Virus record (IMG/VR): IMGVR_UViG_3300035180_001220
Coordinates: 48,304-112,303 of that record
Direction: 5' to 3' (one strand)
Length of the DNA: 64,000 nucleotides
From: a virus
The position numbers and the translations under genes are program-made. Under the pieces are notes generated by a model. That model worked only from the letters and a program-made list of their open reading frames with translations, was not told the origin of the DNA and searched no databases. Each line of letters opens with the position of its first letter. Positions within the stretch are counted from its first letter, which is position 1. Below are positions 16,578 to 24,795 of the stretch, piece after piece.

Positions 16578-17699
16578 ATGAAAGTTGCAGTCATCAAGTT
16601 GGGATCGCGTATCTCCTTCAATGCTAATGATACGTCCGGTGCCAATGGAGAAGCTAGAAGCATCTGTAAGATGCTTAAAGGTGGAGGAGCCGAGGTTCAT
16701 ATCTACACGAAGATTCTTAAGAAAGATAAACTAGTAGAAGATTACCAGTGGCATGATCTGTCTGAGCATATTCTTGACCACCCCACAGAAGATATTCTTG
16801 TTATTCTGAATGGTAATGTTAACTTCTTTGGTGGTGCTGAAGATCGCGAACAGCTTTTGAACTATGCAATCATCAATGCATTTGAAGGCCCTATCTTTTA
16901 TGTATACTGCGACCCTGAACTTACATTGAAGCAAGTATGGCCATCAGTTGCTAAGAAGCCATGGGCTGGCAATTGGTCTCAAGGCACACTTGATATCGTT
17001 CGTAAGGACATCAATTATCTGTGTCAGCCCTTCGACACTGAGATGATTCGAAATGATCTGAAGAAGCATGAAATCATTCCACAGAATATCATTCATTTCC
17101 CGTTCGAACAGTTTCCCTGTTTGAATGAACGGCTCCCATTCAACCCAGCTCCAGAAGTTGATCTATCTTACGGCGGAACAATGCGGGGCGGTAAGCGTGT
17201 TAAGAAGATGGCTAAGTTTTACTTTGGTCATCCAGATGAAATCTCTGTAGAGATGTTTGGTAAGATTGAAGCTAAAGACTTTGAAGACAAATATGTTATG
17301 GGTCTACGCCATCCTACTTACACTGGTCCAGTTAAATACGATGACATGCTTCCTAAGATGAATAAAGCAATGGCGCATTGTGTTATCGGAGATCCTTATT
17401 ACGAGAAGATTAATGACATTCCGCAGCGCTTGTGGGAGAGCGTTAATTCCAATGTGGTTACGTTTATTGATTATGAAATGGATAAAATGCGTAGAGTGTG
17501 GGCAGCAGATAAAGTGCTAGGCGATTTTCTTTATGTAAAAGATAGACAAGAACTTTCTGAGAAAATACTATTACTAAAGTCTGATAATGAACTTCGCAAG
17601 CAAATACTGTCAGATCAGTTTACAGCACTTAACTTTAATCCTGAAGAATATTGCGCATCATTTGTCAATCTGATTAAAAGCAATATCAGAATCCCGTAA
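16578..17699 (+). CDS. bgt: DNA beta-glucosyltransferase (T4 Bgt-like)
   Basis: 373 residues (T4 enzyme about 351). Clear collinear matches to T4 beta-glucosyltransferase: N-terminal MKVAVIKLGS, NVNFFGG at 80-86 (T4 SINFFGG), FYVYCDPELTLKQVWPSV (107-124) with Asp112 at the catalytic-base position, SYGGTMRGGKR for the UDP-sugar site, and RLWESVNSNVVTFIDYE in the C-terminal domain. Predicted to transfer glucose (or another sugar) to 5-hydroxymethylcytosine in phage DNA, shielding it from restriction. This is the strongest indication that the genome carries glycosylated hydroxymethylcytosine. Confidence 0.88.
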   Translation: MKVAVIKLGSRISFNANDTSGANGEARSICKMLKGGGAEVHIYTKILKKDKLVEDYQWHDLSEHILDHPTEDILVILNGNVNFFGGAEDREQLLNYAIINAFEGPIFYVYCDPELTLKQVWPSVAKKPWAGNWSQGTLDIVRKDINYLCQPFDTEMIRNDLKKHEIIPQNIIHFPFEQFPCLNERLPFNPAPEVDLSYGGTMRGGKRVKKMAKFYFGHPDEISVEMFGKIEAKDFEDKYVMGLRHPTYTGPVKYDDMLPKMNKAMAHCVIGDPYYEKINDIPQRLWESVNSNVVTFIDYEMDKMRRVWAADKVLGDFLYVKDRQELSEKILLLKSDNELRKQILSDQFTALNFNPEEYCASFVNLIKSNIRIP

Positions 17700-17720
17700 A
17701 TAAAGCGAGCCCGGAAAATT

Positions 17721-17924
17721 ATGGTAGTGCATTTAAAGGTTGGCGTTTATTGTGGATTTATGGAAATCTATACTGATGATAGAATATTTGCTACAAATAT
17801 TATGGGTGTAGATTGCACTGTAGATAGAGATAAGATGTGTGTAGAATTTCCCTCTCTAGGTTATTCAAAGCGTATTATTGAAGATACAGGGTTCTCGATA
17901 TTATTTGAAGCAATAAAATTGTGA
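17721..17924 (+). CDS. Hypothetical protein
   Basis: 67 residues, beta-rich (HLKVGVYCGFMEIYTDDRIFA...), no family recognised. Lies in the gap between the glucosyltransferase and the CofD-HAD fusion; 17697-17702 (GTAAATA at the end of bgt) is a weak late-box look-alike upstream. Confidence 0.45.
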   Translation: MVVHLKVGVYCGFMEIYTDDRIFATNIMGVDCTVDRDKMCVEFPSLGYSKRIIEDTGFSILFEAIKL

Positions 17925-17943
17925 TACTCTTAAAGGTAGTATA

Positions 17944-18129
17944 ATGGAACTTATCAGCAAAACCACTGTAATAGATGATGTGACATATGAACCTATTCAC
18001 ACACTAACATTTAAAGTTAGTCAAACTCTCCTTGATGATTTAGCTCTCATCAAGGAGATGTATGGAGCGAATGAGGCAGCTACTATTATTGGGACCGAGC
18101 TTTTAGAACAAATTCTTAAGAGGAAATAA
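17944..18129 (+). CDS. Hypothetical protein
   Basis: 61 residues with a strand (HTLTFKVSQ) followed by two helices (LLDDLALIKEMYGA, NEAATIIGTELLEQILKRK), similar in layout to ribbon-helix-helix or small regulatory proteins. Ends one base before the CofD-HAD fusion start, so is probably coupled to it. No firm function. Confidence 0.5.
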   Translation: MELISKTTVIDDVTYEPIHTLTFKVSQTLLDDLALIKEMYGANEAATIIGTELLEQILKRK

Positions 18130-18130
18130 A

Positions 18131-20041
18131 ATGAACATTGTTATCTTAGCTGGTGGCACCGGCAGTATTGCTATCCAGACAGCGCTCTATAACTCTCTAG
18201 AACAAATCGGGGATAAAGGAGATGTTGATATAAAAATCCTAGTGAATGCATATGATGCAGGTTTGAGTACTGGTGCCGTTAGACGAGTAATGAATGGTGA
18301 CATCCTTGGTCCATCTGATGTTCGTAAGAACCAGACCACACGGCTTAAGCTTGAGCATCCTGTATCTCCGTGGCATAAATTTCTTGACATTCGATTCTCA
18401 AAACCTGCGACCGAAGTAGAAGCATTCTGTATTCAGCAGATTAATACACTTCAAAAGGAACTAGAAGATTATGAACTTCCATCTAATCTTAGTGTTATTG
18501 ACAAGGCGGTCGGGTCTTACTTCAATGCGCCACTTGCTACTAAGATTGACTACTATGATTTCTCTTTAGCGAATATTATCTATGCAGGCCTTGCTCGCAT
18601 GCATAAGAACTCTCTTCGTGCTGCAGCTCGTGAGATGGCAAAATTGCTTGGTATCAAAGACAATGTTCTATTGAATGATGACACCTCTTTGTTCCTTGGG
18701 GCTATTACTAAGTCTGGTATCCGCGTGACAGATGAGGGAGATATTGTTTCATGGGGAAGAATGGACGATCCATTCGTAGACATCTTTTTTACTGATTCAA
18801 GAGGTAATGAATCGAAACCAGTGTTGTGCAATGAAGCTCACCATGCAATTATGGATGCTGATCTGATTATCCTTTCATCTGGAACACAATGGTCATCATT
18901 GATTCCTACTTATGCATCTTCTGGATTTAAATCAGCCATTGACCAGTGCAATGCGAAGTTGCTAATGGTTATGAATCGAATTCCTGATAAGGATTCTCCT
19001 GGCCAGTCTGCATCTGACATCATCAACATTCTTGTGCCAAACTATTTCCCAGCAGGTCGCTTGCATGTTCTATGTGATAATACTGCTCATGAACTTATGC
19101 AGGGTTCTAACATTGACTTCAATATCCAATCTACTGTAGCAGGCATTTATAGCTATGACTTGTCTGATTCCGAATCCAACAAGCATAGTCCTAGAGCTCT
19201 AGCAAAGTCTATTGCATCCATTTACTGGAACATCGAATCAAGTAGCCAAGTGCAGAACACCACATACGTTTTTGATTATGATGACACCCTTGTTGGTCGT
19301 GGTAATGCATACAAGAGAGCATCACAATACAATGTCAATGGGTTAAGCGCACTAAACGAAAAGATTAATGTTGCTGTCTGCACTGGTAACGGTATCAAAG
19401 CTGTCAAACTAACCCGCAAAGCTGAAATCATGGGCAATGGTTTGACGCCAATGAGATTTGATAAACCTATGCTGCGAGTATTTGCAGATGGTGGTATTAA
19501 TGAATATGCTTACAGCACTAACTGCGAAGACAGCAATGATGGAGTTTGTGCTCTTGCAATGAAACATCTTGATCCTTCTAAAGTGCTAAGCAAAACAGAA
19601 CTGTCATTAGTCATGATGCGATTGAAGGAAGCAGGAATTCCTGTTGCTAAAATTGAAAATCGTGGAGACACTGTCATTGCCATCAAACCGATTGATGCTG
19701 AGTACCGTGACTCGATTACACGATTACTTGAACTTACCTTCCTTTCTCAGAATGGAAATGAAAAGAACTCATGGGCTATTACACCTTCAGGTAGAACGAC
19801 TATTGAAATTTCTAAATCTGGAATCTCGAAAGCTCGTGCTATTGAGGAATTGCTAGCATCAACATTTGAACCAATTGTATTCATCGGTGACGAGCTTGAT
19901 TACGGAAATGACTTCTGTATTAAAGAACTCGCACAGAAGAATATTCAGCTGTCCTGTTTGAAAGTGCGATCACCTATTCACACCGCATGGCTGATCAACA
20001 CGCTACTTGATAACTTACAAGTTATAATGTTTAATAAATGA
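18131..20041 (+). CDS. CofD/YvcK-like domain fused to a HAD phosphatase/phosphomutase domain
   Basis: 636 residues. Residues 1-370 follow the CofD/YvcK pattern: ILAGGTGS near the N terminus, LVNAYDAGLSTG (like VTVADDGGSSG), GDILGPSDVRK and later a long Rossmann-like part. Known members transfer phospholactate (CofD) or bind UDP-GlcNAc (YvcK). From about 378 a complete HAD domain follows: motif I DYDDTL (382-387), motif II CTGN, lysine in GISKARAIEEL, motif IV FIGDELDYGND; the spacing and cap resemble Cof/phosphomannomutase-type HADs. The fusion partners and the next gene (sugar nucleotidyltransferase, 4-base overlap) suggest sugar-phosphate chemistry. I know no such phage fusion. Confidence 0.65.
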   Translation: MNIVILAGGTGSIAIQTALYNSLEQIGDKGDVDIKILVNAYDAGLSTGAVRRVMNGDILGPSDVRKNQTTRLKLEHPVSPWHKFLDIRFSKPATEVEAFCIQQINTLQKELEDYELPSNLSVIDKAVGSYFNAPLATKIDYYDFSLANIIYAGLARMHKNSLRAAAREMAKLLGIKDNVLLNDDTSLFLGAITKSGIRVTDEGDIVSWGRMDDPFVDIFFTDSRGNESKPVLCNEAHHAIMDADLIILSSGTQWSSLIPTYASSGFKSAIDQCNAKLLMVMNRIPDKDSPGQSASDIINILVPNYFPAGRLHVLCDNTAHELMQGSNIDFNIQSTVAGIYSYDLSDSESNKHSPRALAKSIASIYWNIESSSQVQNTTYVFDYDDTLVGRGNAYKRASQYNVNGLSALNEKINVAVCTGNGIKAVKLTRKAEIMGNGLTPMRFDKPMLRVFADGGINEYAYSTNCEDSNDGVCALAMKHLDPSKVLSKTELSLVMMRLKEAGIPVAKIENRGDTVIAIKPIDAEYRDSITRLLELTFLSQNGNEKNSWAITPSGRTTIEISKSGISKARAIEELLASTFEPIVFIGDELDYGNDFCIKELAQKNIQLSCLKVRSPIHTAWLINTLLDNLQVIMFNK

Positions 20042-20856
20042 AACAAGACCTCTATATTATTGCTGCAGGTAAAGGCTCTCGAATGGGAGGGAGCCTTCCT
20101 AAAGCATTAGTTCCAATTAATGGTACAGAACCATGTTTAACAACAACTCTAAAGCAGATTGGAAATAAATTTCTAAATGTATTCTTAGTTGTTAATACTG
20201 ACATCATTGAGATTTGGGAAAAGTATCTCCGCACGCAAGTTGATTATACCGAGTATCCACTTGACTATGCAAGGAATGTTACCCTAGTCCCCATTAAATC
20301 AGGATTGGGCGATGGCCATGCTGTTATGTCTGCATTAGAATCAGTTGTTGCAGAATTAGGCAAGACGAAATCAACACCTAAGTTCTCAGATGACATCGTT
20401 GTTTGCTGGGGTGATGTATTCTTTCCCCATGCAGAACTTATCGATGAGTTGCTATCTAGACCACTAAAGAATGGATTGTTCCCTGTTGTTAGAGAAGATA
20501 ATCCTTACGTGACCTTGCTTACGAATTCTGATATGCAATGCATATCAGCAGATTTTTCTAAGTATGGTGAGAACCATCCTACTGGATTCCATGATCAATC
20601 CATTTTTAGATTCAATAGAAATCTATTGAGCCAAACCCTTTATACTCTTCATGACGCCTACTGGAAGAATGGTCGCTATATGACACCTGGTGGTGAGCTC
20701 TCACTGCTTCACACCTTCCATTATTTGTATAACACAGAATCACCCGCATCTGTTTATGAAACAGATTACCCAACGCTAAGCTTCAATACACCTGAAGAAG
20801 TAGCAGATATTCAAAAGGAAATTAACAAAAAATGGCAGAACAATCAGTCCTCGTGA
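20038..20856 (+). CDS. Sugar-1-phosphate nucleotidyltransferase (GlmU/RmlA-like)
   Basis: 272 residues. N-terminal AAGKGSRMGGSLPKALVP is the NTP-binding signature of the sugar nucleotidyltransferase family; CWGDVFFPH holds the metal-binding Asp region, and later GGELSLLHTFHYL fits the sugar site. No left-handed beta-helix acetyltransferase domain follows, so it is a pyrophosphorylase-only form. Expected reaction: NTP plus hexose-1-phosphate to NDP-sugar plus PPi, which could feed the glucosyltransferase at 16578. Overlaps both neighbours (4 and 25 bases). Confidence 0.75.
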   Translation: MKQDLYIIAAGKGSRMGGSLPKALVPINGTEPCLTTTLKQIGNKFLNVFLVVNTDIIEIWEKYLRTQVDYTEYPLDYARNVTLVPIKSGLGDGHAVMSALESVVAELGKTKSTPKFSDDIVVCWGDVFFPHAELIDELLSRPLKNGLFPVVREDNPYVTLLTNSDMQCISADFSKYGENHPTGFHDQSIFRFNRNLLSQTLYTLHDAYWKNGRYMTPGGELSLLHTFHYLYNTESPASVYETDYPTLSFNTPEEVADIQKEINKKWQNNQSS

Positions 20857-21494
20857 CCCTTACTGCACCATCATGCAGTGGAAAGAGTCACCTTTTAAAC
20901 TACATTCGCAATGAGCAAAAGCTTCCATGCATAGTGTCAACTACAACTAGACCTCCTCGCCCAGGTGAAGTTGACGGCGTTGACTACTTCTTTATCTCTG
21001 AAGAACAATCAAAAGACATTGAGGCAGCAGATGGGTTCGCAGAGCTTGCTATCTATAATGGTGTACGCTATGGTGTTACTAAATCGGAATTCAAGACGAA
21101 GCTTGATACGGGTTTAACATTCCTAATCGTTGAACCTTCTGGTATTGACCATTATGTAAAGCCAGCTCTCGATGCTGGGGCAATACATCTAAAATACTTC
21201 ATCACTGTTCCACAAACAGTTCGTCTTGAACGATTCAAAAAACGGCTAGATGCCGATCTGGCTGAGGTTATGGATCGTCACACCCCCACCATTGAGGATG
21301 AACTTAATAAGAAGAAACAAATTCAATCATGTGTTGAAATGGGGTTGAAACGATATAAAGCCATGCTGACTGTTGAACCGGGATGGATTGACTTAGTGGC
21401 ATGGGACGGAGTATTGTCAGGATTAGATTCGCCAAATCATAACATGTCAGTAATCCTTGGTAAGATTCAGCAAATGAATCTGAATAGCAACTGA
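20832..21494 (+). CDS. Guanylate-kinase-like nucleotide kinase
   Basis: 220 residues. Walker A APSCSGKS (12-19) and the GMP-binding signature STTTRPPRPGEVDGVDYFFI (36-55) are those of guanylate kinase; the lid and the Arg-rich helix RLERFKKRLDADL follow. T4 has a general dNMP kinase (gp1) that handles hydroxymethyl-dCMP; this enzyme may fill part of that role or supply GTP/dGTP. Its place at the end of the CofD-HAD/nucleotidyltransferase run, with a 25-base overlap, suggests a shared purpose. Confidence 0.8.
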   Translation: MAEQSVLVTLTAPSCSGKSHLLNYIRNEQKLPCIVSTTTRPPRPGEVDGVDYFFISEEQSKDIEAADGFAELAIYNGVRYGVTKSEFKTKLDTGLTFLIVEPSGIDHYVKPALDAGAIHLKYFITVPQTVRLERFKKRLDADLAEVMDRHTPTIEDELNKKKQIQSCVEMGLKRYKAMLTVEPGWIDLVAWDGVLSGLDSPNHNMSVILGKIQQMNLNSN

Positions 21495-21528
21495 ACGGAT
21501 CGAGATTAACTACAAAGTAAATACCTTT

Positions 21529-21975
21529 ATGAAAATTACAGACAACACTCCTATGAGCGAAACTACTCCTACTTTCTGGCCCGCCGATATTGAAGATATG
21601 CACACCAAGTTTGGTGTTAACAAGGTCGTCGATACTCTTACTAATGAACAACTCAAAACTTATCTTAAGTTCCGCTTGGATATGGTTCAAGAAGAAGTTA
21701 CAGAAGCCCATGCTGCTTTTGAAGCAGCAGATGCTGATGGAATTGTTGATGCATTAATCGACGACATCGTCTTTGTAATCGGAACTCTTAATGTATTGGG
21801 TGTCGATGCTTATAAAGCATGGAACATTGTCCATGCAAAGAACATGGAAAAGTCTCCAGGTGTTAAAGAAGGTCGTCCTAACCCTTACGGATTCCCTGAC
21901 TTGATTAAGCCGGCTGGATGGACCGCTCCTTCTCACCTTGACAACCTCGGCTTGCTTAGCAAGATTTTCAAATGA
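21529..21975 (+). CDS. MazG-like nucleotide pyrophosphohydrolase
   Basis: 148 residues. The all-alpha NTP-PPase pattern is visible: EEVTEAH (55-61) and DALIDDIVFVIGTL (74-87), i.e. E-E-x-x-E followed by a D-x-x-x-D-D helix. Family members hydrolyse (d)NTPs to monophosphates. In a phage that replaces cytosine, removing dCTP is one plausible job. An ATG at 21553 is an alternative start. Overlaps the next gene by 4 bases. Confidence 0.65.
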   Translation: MKITDNTPMSETTPTFWPADIEDMHTKFGVNKVVDTLTNEQLKTYLKFRLDMVQEEVTEAHAAFEAADADGIVDALIDDIVFVIGTLNVLGVDAYKAWNIVHAKNMEKSPGVKEGRPNPYGFPDLIKPAGWTAPSHLDNLGLLSKIFK

Positions 21976-22160
21976 AACAGATTAAATCTGTAGAATACGT
22001 TTACAATGGCAAAGAAGCTATTGTGACATACACTGATGGAACTAGACGAGTAGTTGCATCTGCAGCTGAACTCAATGAAGTTCAAGAAAACATTAATGTG
22101 CAGCAACAACGGCAAATCTTGATTGAGAAACCTCACCTTGCTGCAGGTAAACCAGTTTGA
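21972..22160 (+). CDS. Hypothetical protein
   Basis: 62 residues: a beta hairpin (SVEYVYNGKEAIVTYTDGTRRVV) then a Gln-rich helix. Coupled by ATGA to the MazG-like gene. No family recognised. Confidence 0.5.
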   Translation: MKQIKSVEYVYNGKEAIVTYTDGTRRVVASAAELNEVQENINVQQQRQILIEKPHLAAGKPV

Positions 22161-22233
22161 GATGAAGTATCTCAAATAGAAGAGCCGAAGCTCTTCTACA
22201 ACTTTGATGTATAAGAAATAAAGGAAACAAATT

Positions 22234-22533
22234 ATGTCTACAGCAAAAACAATCGCAGCAGTACAACGCTCTAAGCCATTCCAGAACTTGCTTGCCGCGG
22301 GTCTTCAATTGGTATCTACAGATCGTCAACTTCAAAATGGCACCCTTGCTTTCTCTGGAAAGATTAAGGCTGGTCGTAAGACAATCAAGCCTACCTACGC
22401 GGTCACTGCCAGTGGCGCGGTATTGAGCAATGAATTCGTTGCCCGTCGCGTAACAGCTGAAAAGGCGACTGATCAATACCGTCGGGGGCTCTCTGCAGTT
22501 TCTGAACTTCTTGACAAGAGATTGGCGGCTTAA
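22234..22533 (+). CDS. Hypothetical basic protein
   Basis: 99 residues, about 15% Lys+Arg, with helices at both ends and a KAGRKTIKPTYAV central strand. AAAGGA ribosome-binding site. Possibly nucleic-acid binding from composition alone. It is the last gene before a strong terminator. Confidence 0.5.
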   Translation: MSTAKTIAAVQRSKPFQNLLAAGLQLVSTDRQLQNGTLAFSGKIKAGRKTIKPTYAVTASGAVLSNEFVARRVTAEKATDQYRRGLSAVSELLDKRLAA

Positions 22534-22553
22534 GCCAGGCAGCTCTCAGGATA

Positions 22554-22577
22554 TGAAGGGAGCCTTGGCTCCCTTCA
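22554..22577 (+). terminator. Rho-independent terminator
   Basis: 11-bp perfect stem (TGAAGGGAGCC / GGCTCCCTTCA) with a 2-base apex (probably a 4-base loop in RNA), followed by TTGTCTT, 21 bases after the stop of the gene at 22234. Closes the 13-22.5 kb transcription run. Confidence 0.7.
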
Positions 22578-22611
22578 TTGTCTTAGATTACTTATCCCGC
22601 GATGAAGTGTG

Positions 22612-22719
22612 ATGGGTGAAAGAGGAATGGGCAATGATGGTCAGAATGCAGCCAACTTGGAGTTGATCTCTCTGTTAAAACTGGGCCTACTGCCGATAAG
22701 TATTAATTCGATTACTTAG
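22612..22719 (+). CDS. Possible 35-residue peptide
   Basis: ATG 22612 opens 35 codons (MGERGMGNDGQNAANLELIS...) between two terminators. No good ribosome-binding site; recorded because it fills the only gap here. The rest of 22534-22807 holds the terminators and a late box. Confidence 0.15.
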   Translation: MGERGMGNDGQNAANLELISLLKLGLLPISINSIT

Positions 22720-22727
22720 ATAGTCTA

Positions 22728-22757
22728 AATAGGAGTCTTTGGGCTCCTATTTTGTTT
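22728..22757 (+). terminator. Rho-independent terminator
   Basis: 8-bp stem AATAGGAG / CTCCTATT with an 8-base loop, followed by TTGTTTG. Second terminator-like hairpin within 180 bases, insulating the split-intein ATPase operon from upstream transcription. Confidence 0.6.
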
Positions 22758-22764
22758 GAGCAGT

Positions 22765-22772
22765 GATAAATA
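22765..22772 (+). promoter_or_regulatory. Late promoter box GATAAATA
   Basis: Lies 36 bases before the ATG of the ATPase N-half and directly after a terminator hairpin, so the split gene would depend on it or another local promoter. Confidence 0.4.
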
Positions 22773-22807
22773 AAAGGTAATAATTACCATATAACCTGCT
22801 CGAGAAT

Positions 22808-23782
22808 ATGAAACTACTTGTACTTGCAAACGCGCACCATGAACTTATCAAGGAAGCTACGGTTGGAACTGCCAGCGTAGCCCTAGCCATGGAGAAGATG
22901 ATCAAGTTTATCCAACGAAAGATGGATGAAAAGCTCATCAGGATTCCTGGAATTGAGCATTTTCACAATTCCACTGACAGCGGGTATGGTATTCGCTATG
23001 TATTTTCAGGTACAACGCGCTGTCTTCGCTTCAACTGGGGTTCTGAAGCTTCAGCTGGTAAGACTAGTGAGATTCACTCCATCGACATCTTCAATGGTAA
23101 GTCTGCTGATCCAACGTTCAGCATTCACTGCAAGGGTATTTCCTTCGCGCAATCACTGCCAGCTCTTGTAGCAATTCTTCATTCTCCAACAATTGGTCAT
23201 GTTCGTGCCTTCCCAGTTAGCCCTGTTGAAGCTTTGTCTGAGTCAGTTATCATGGAAGTTGCGCGGGATGCATTCTCGCCTGAAGCTGCTCTCAATGACT
23301 TCCTCGGAAAACTCGCAGCAGGCAAGACATTCACCCGTTCTGAATTCATTGGTTCCTACCACATTATCAATGCCGGTATCTTTGACACAGTCTTCAGGGA
23401 CTTCAATGACAGGTTTCAAATTGATGCCAGGAGAGTTTCGCTAAAGCCAGGTTCGAAGATCGACTCTCTTAAGGACTCTATTCTTTCAAAGGCAGGAGTC
23501 ATCACTGTAACCCAAGGTGGTACAGATGAATCCTTCATGAAGACCAAGCAGGAAGAGCAAGTTGAAAAGGATACCGCTGAACGCATTCCATTTGGTGACA
23601 CCCTTGAACACTTGGAAGGTCTCGTAACAGGTACCATAAAGGGGGCATTCAACGCTCTCTTTGTTGCTGGTAAGGGTGGATCGTTTTCAGGTTCAACTCT
23701 TGTAAATGTTATGGTTAATAATTCATCAATAAATTTAAATGATAATCATCAAACCGAAAACAAGATTGCCAATCATAATTAA
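22808..23782 (+). CDS. AAA+ ATPase, N-terminal half, fused to split-intein N fragment
   Basis: 324 codons: 291 residues of host protein followed by 33 residues of intein. The host part ends ...NALFVAGKGG, the first half of a Walker A motif; Ser at codon 292 starts an intein block A (SFSGSTLVNVMVN). The rest of the Walker A (TGKT) opens the C-terminal half at 25207. After trans-splicing the protein would be about 504 residues with an intact GKGGTGKT P-loop. An intact ATPase with the same P-loop region lies at 30098. The N-terminal 290 residues are of unknown fold. Confidence 0.85.
   Translation: MKLLVLANAHHELIKEATVGTASVALAMEKMIKFIQRKMDEKLIRIPGIEHFHNSTDSGYGIRYVFSGTTRCLRFNWGSEASAGKTSEIHSIDIFNGKSADPTFSIHCKGISFAQSLPALVAILHSPTIGHVRAFPVSPVEALSESVIMEVARDAFSPEAALNDFLGKLAAGKTFTRSEFIGSYHIINAGIFDTVFRDFNDRFQIDARRVSLKPGSKIDSLKDSILSKAGVITVTQGGTDESFMKTKQEEQVEKDTAERIPFGDTLEHLEGLVTGTIKGAFNALFVAGKGGSFSGSTLVNVMVNNSSINLNDNHQTENKIANHN
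23681..23779 (+). other. Split intein N fragment (33 residues)
   Basis: Begins with Ser1 and the block A pattern S-x-S-G-x-T-L-V; ends at the stop 23780-23782 after an Asn/His-rich, AT-rich tail. With the 137-residue C fragment it makes a complete mini-intein of about 170 residues. Most natural split inteins are cut near residue 100; a cut this close to the N terminus matches the rarer atypical class (for example AceL-TerL). Confidence 0.85.
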
Positions 23783-24794
23783 AACGATAGAAGAAATTAT
23801 TCCTCATCTTAAACGAGTATCAAAAAGCTGGCGATCTTTAACACCACAAGTTAAAGATAGCCTTTTATCACTTCTTTCAAGAAATCCAATTTATTCAGGA
23901 ATGAATCTATTTCATCTAGACTTACGTAAAGATGTTTTACACATGCGATCCGGGACATTTTCTAGTGATCAGTATAAAAATATATTTGGATGGAGTGAAG
24001 AAGAAATAAGTTCATTAATAAAAAGTAAGGATAATATAATAAAAAATTCTTCTGGAGGTTTAACTCCGTGTATGAAAGAATTTTGGATTAAACATCACGG
24101 ATTATCTGAAAAAGATGCTATTAAAAAAGTATCAGAAATCCAAACTAAACTAAGTAAAAGAAAAAAGAAAACTGTTTTTAACAATCCAATTTCTTTACAA
24201 TATTATTTGCAAAGGGGTATTAATAAAGATGAAGCAATTAGGGCACAAAGTGAAGTTCAAAAGAAAAGAAGAAATAACTGTATCGAGTATTGGTTAAACA
24301 AGGGATATTCAAAGGAATATGCGAAAAAGGAAATATCTAATTTACAAAAACTTAGAAGTAAATTAAGTATAGAATATTGGTTACACAGAGGATACACATT
24401 AGAACAAGCACAAAAAGAAGCCTATCTTGCACAAAAAGCTCAGATGCCATCAAAAGTTTCAAAAATATCCAAAAAATTTTTTACCGAATTATTATTAGAG
24501 CTTAAAAAATATGGTTATTTAGAAAATGAATTCAAGTATGGTGATAACGAAGAATGCATTTATATTAGTTCAAAAAGACGCATATATTTAGATTTTTATC
24601 ATCAATTAACTAAGAAGGTAATAGAATTTGATGGAAAATATTGGCATTCTGAAAAAACCATAGAAGATGAAAAAAGAGATAAAATGCTAAAAGAATTAGG
24701 TTATTCGGTTTTAAGAATTCCAGAAACATATGATAATGAACTTTGGAATAAATATCTTATTCAGGCTGTTGAATTCATCGTAAAGGAAAATTAA
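23739..24794 (+). CDS. Vsr-like (EDxHD) free-standing homing endonuclease
   Basis: 351 residues, strongly AT-rich. Residues about 110-230 hold four degenerate repeats of about 33 residues, each with a (E/Q)(F/Y)(W/Y)L--G------A motif (IEYWLNKGYSKEYAKKE, IEYWLHRGYTLEQAQKE), probably DNA-binding. The C-terminal 100 residues carry a Vsr-like nuclease core: YLDFYH, VIEFDGKYWH, then a KRDKMLKELGYSVLRIPE tail, matching the EDxHD homing endonucleases found between split-intein halves. It overlaps the intein N fragment by 44 bases in another frame and stops one base before the C fragment, so it occupies the break exactly. Confidence 0.8.
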   Translation: MIIIKPKTRLPIIIKTIEEIIPHLKRVSKSWRSLTPQVKDSLLSLLSRNPIYSGMNLFHLDLRKDVLHMRSGTFSSDQYKNIFGWSEEEISSLIKSKDNIIKNSSGGLTPCMKEFWIKHHGLSEKDAIKKVSEIQTKLSKRKKKTVFNNPISLQYYLQRGINKDEAIRAQSEVQKKRRNNCIEYWLNKGYSKEYAKKEISNLQKLRSKLSIEYWLHRGYTLEQAQKEAYLAQKAQMPSKVSKISKKFFTELLLELKKYGYLENEFKYGDNEECIYISSKRRIYLDFYHQLTKKVIEFDGKYWHSEKTIEDEKRDKMLKELGYSVLRIPETYDNELWNKYLIQAVEFIVKEN

Positions 24795-24795
24795 T

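Noticed and set aside
22612-22719. tRNA-like appearance (TTCGATT segment) between the two terminators
   Set aside because: No acceptor or anticodon stem can be drawn; no other tRNA candidates noticed in the window.
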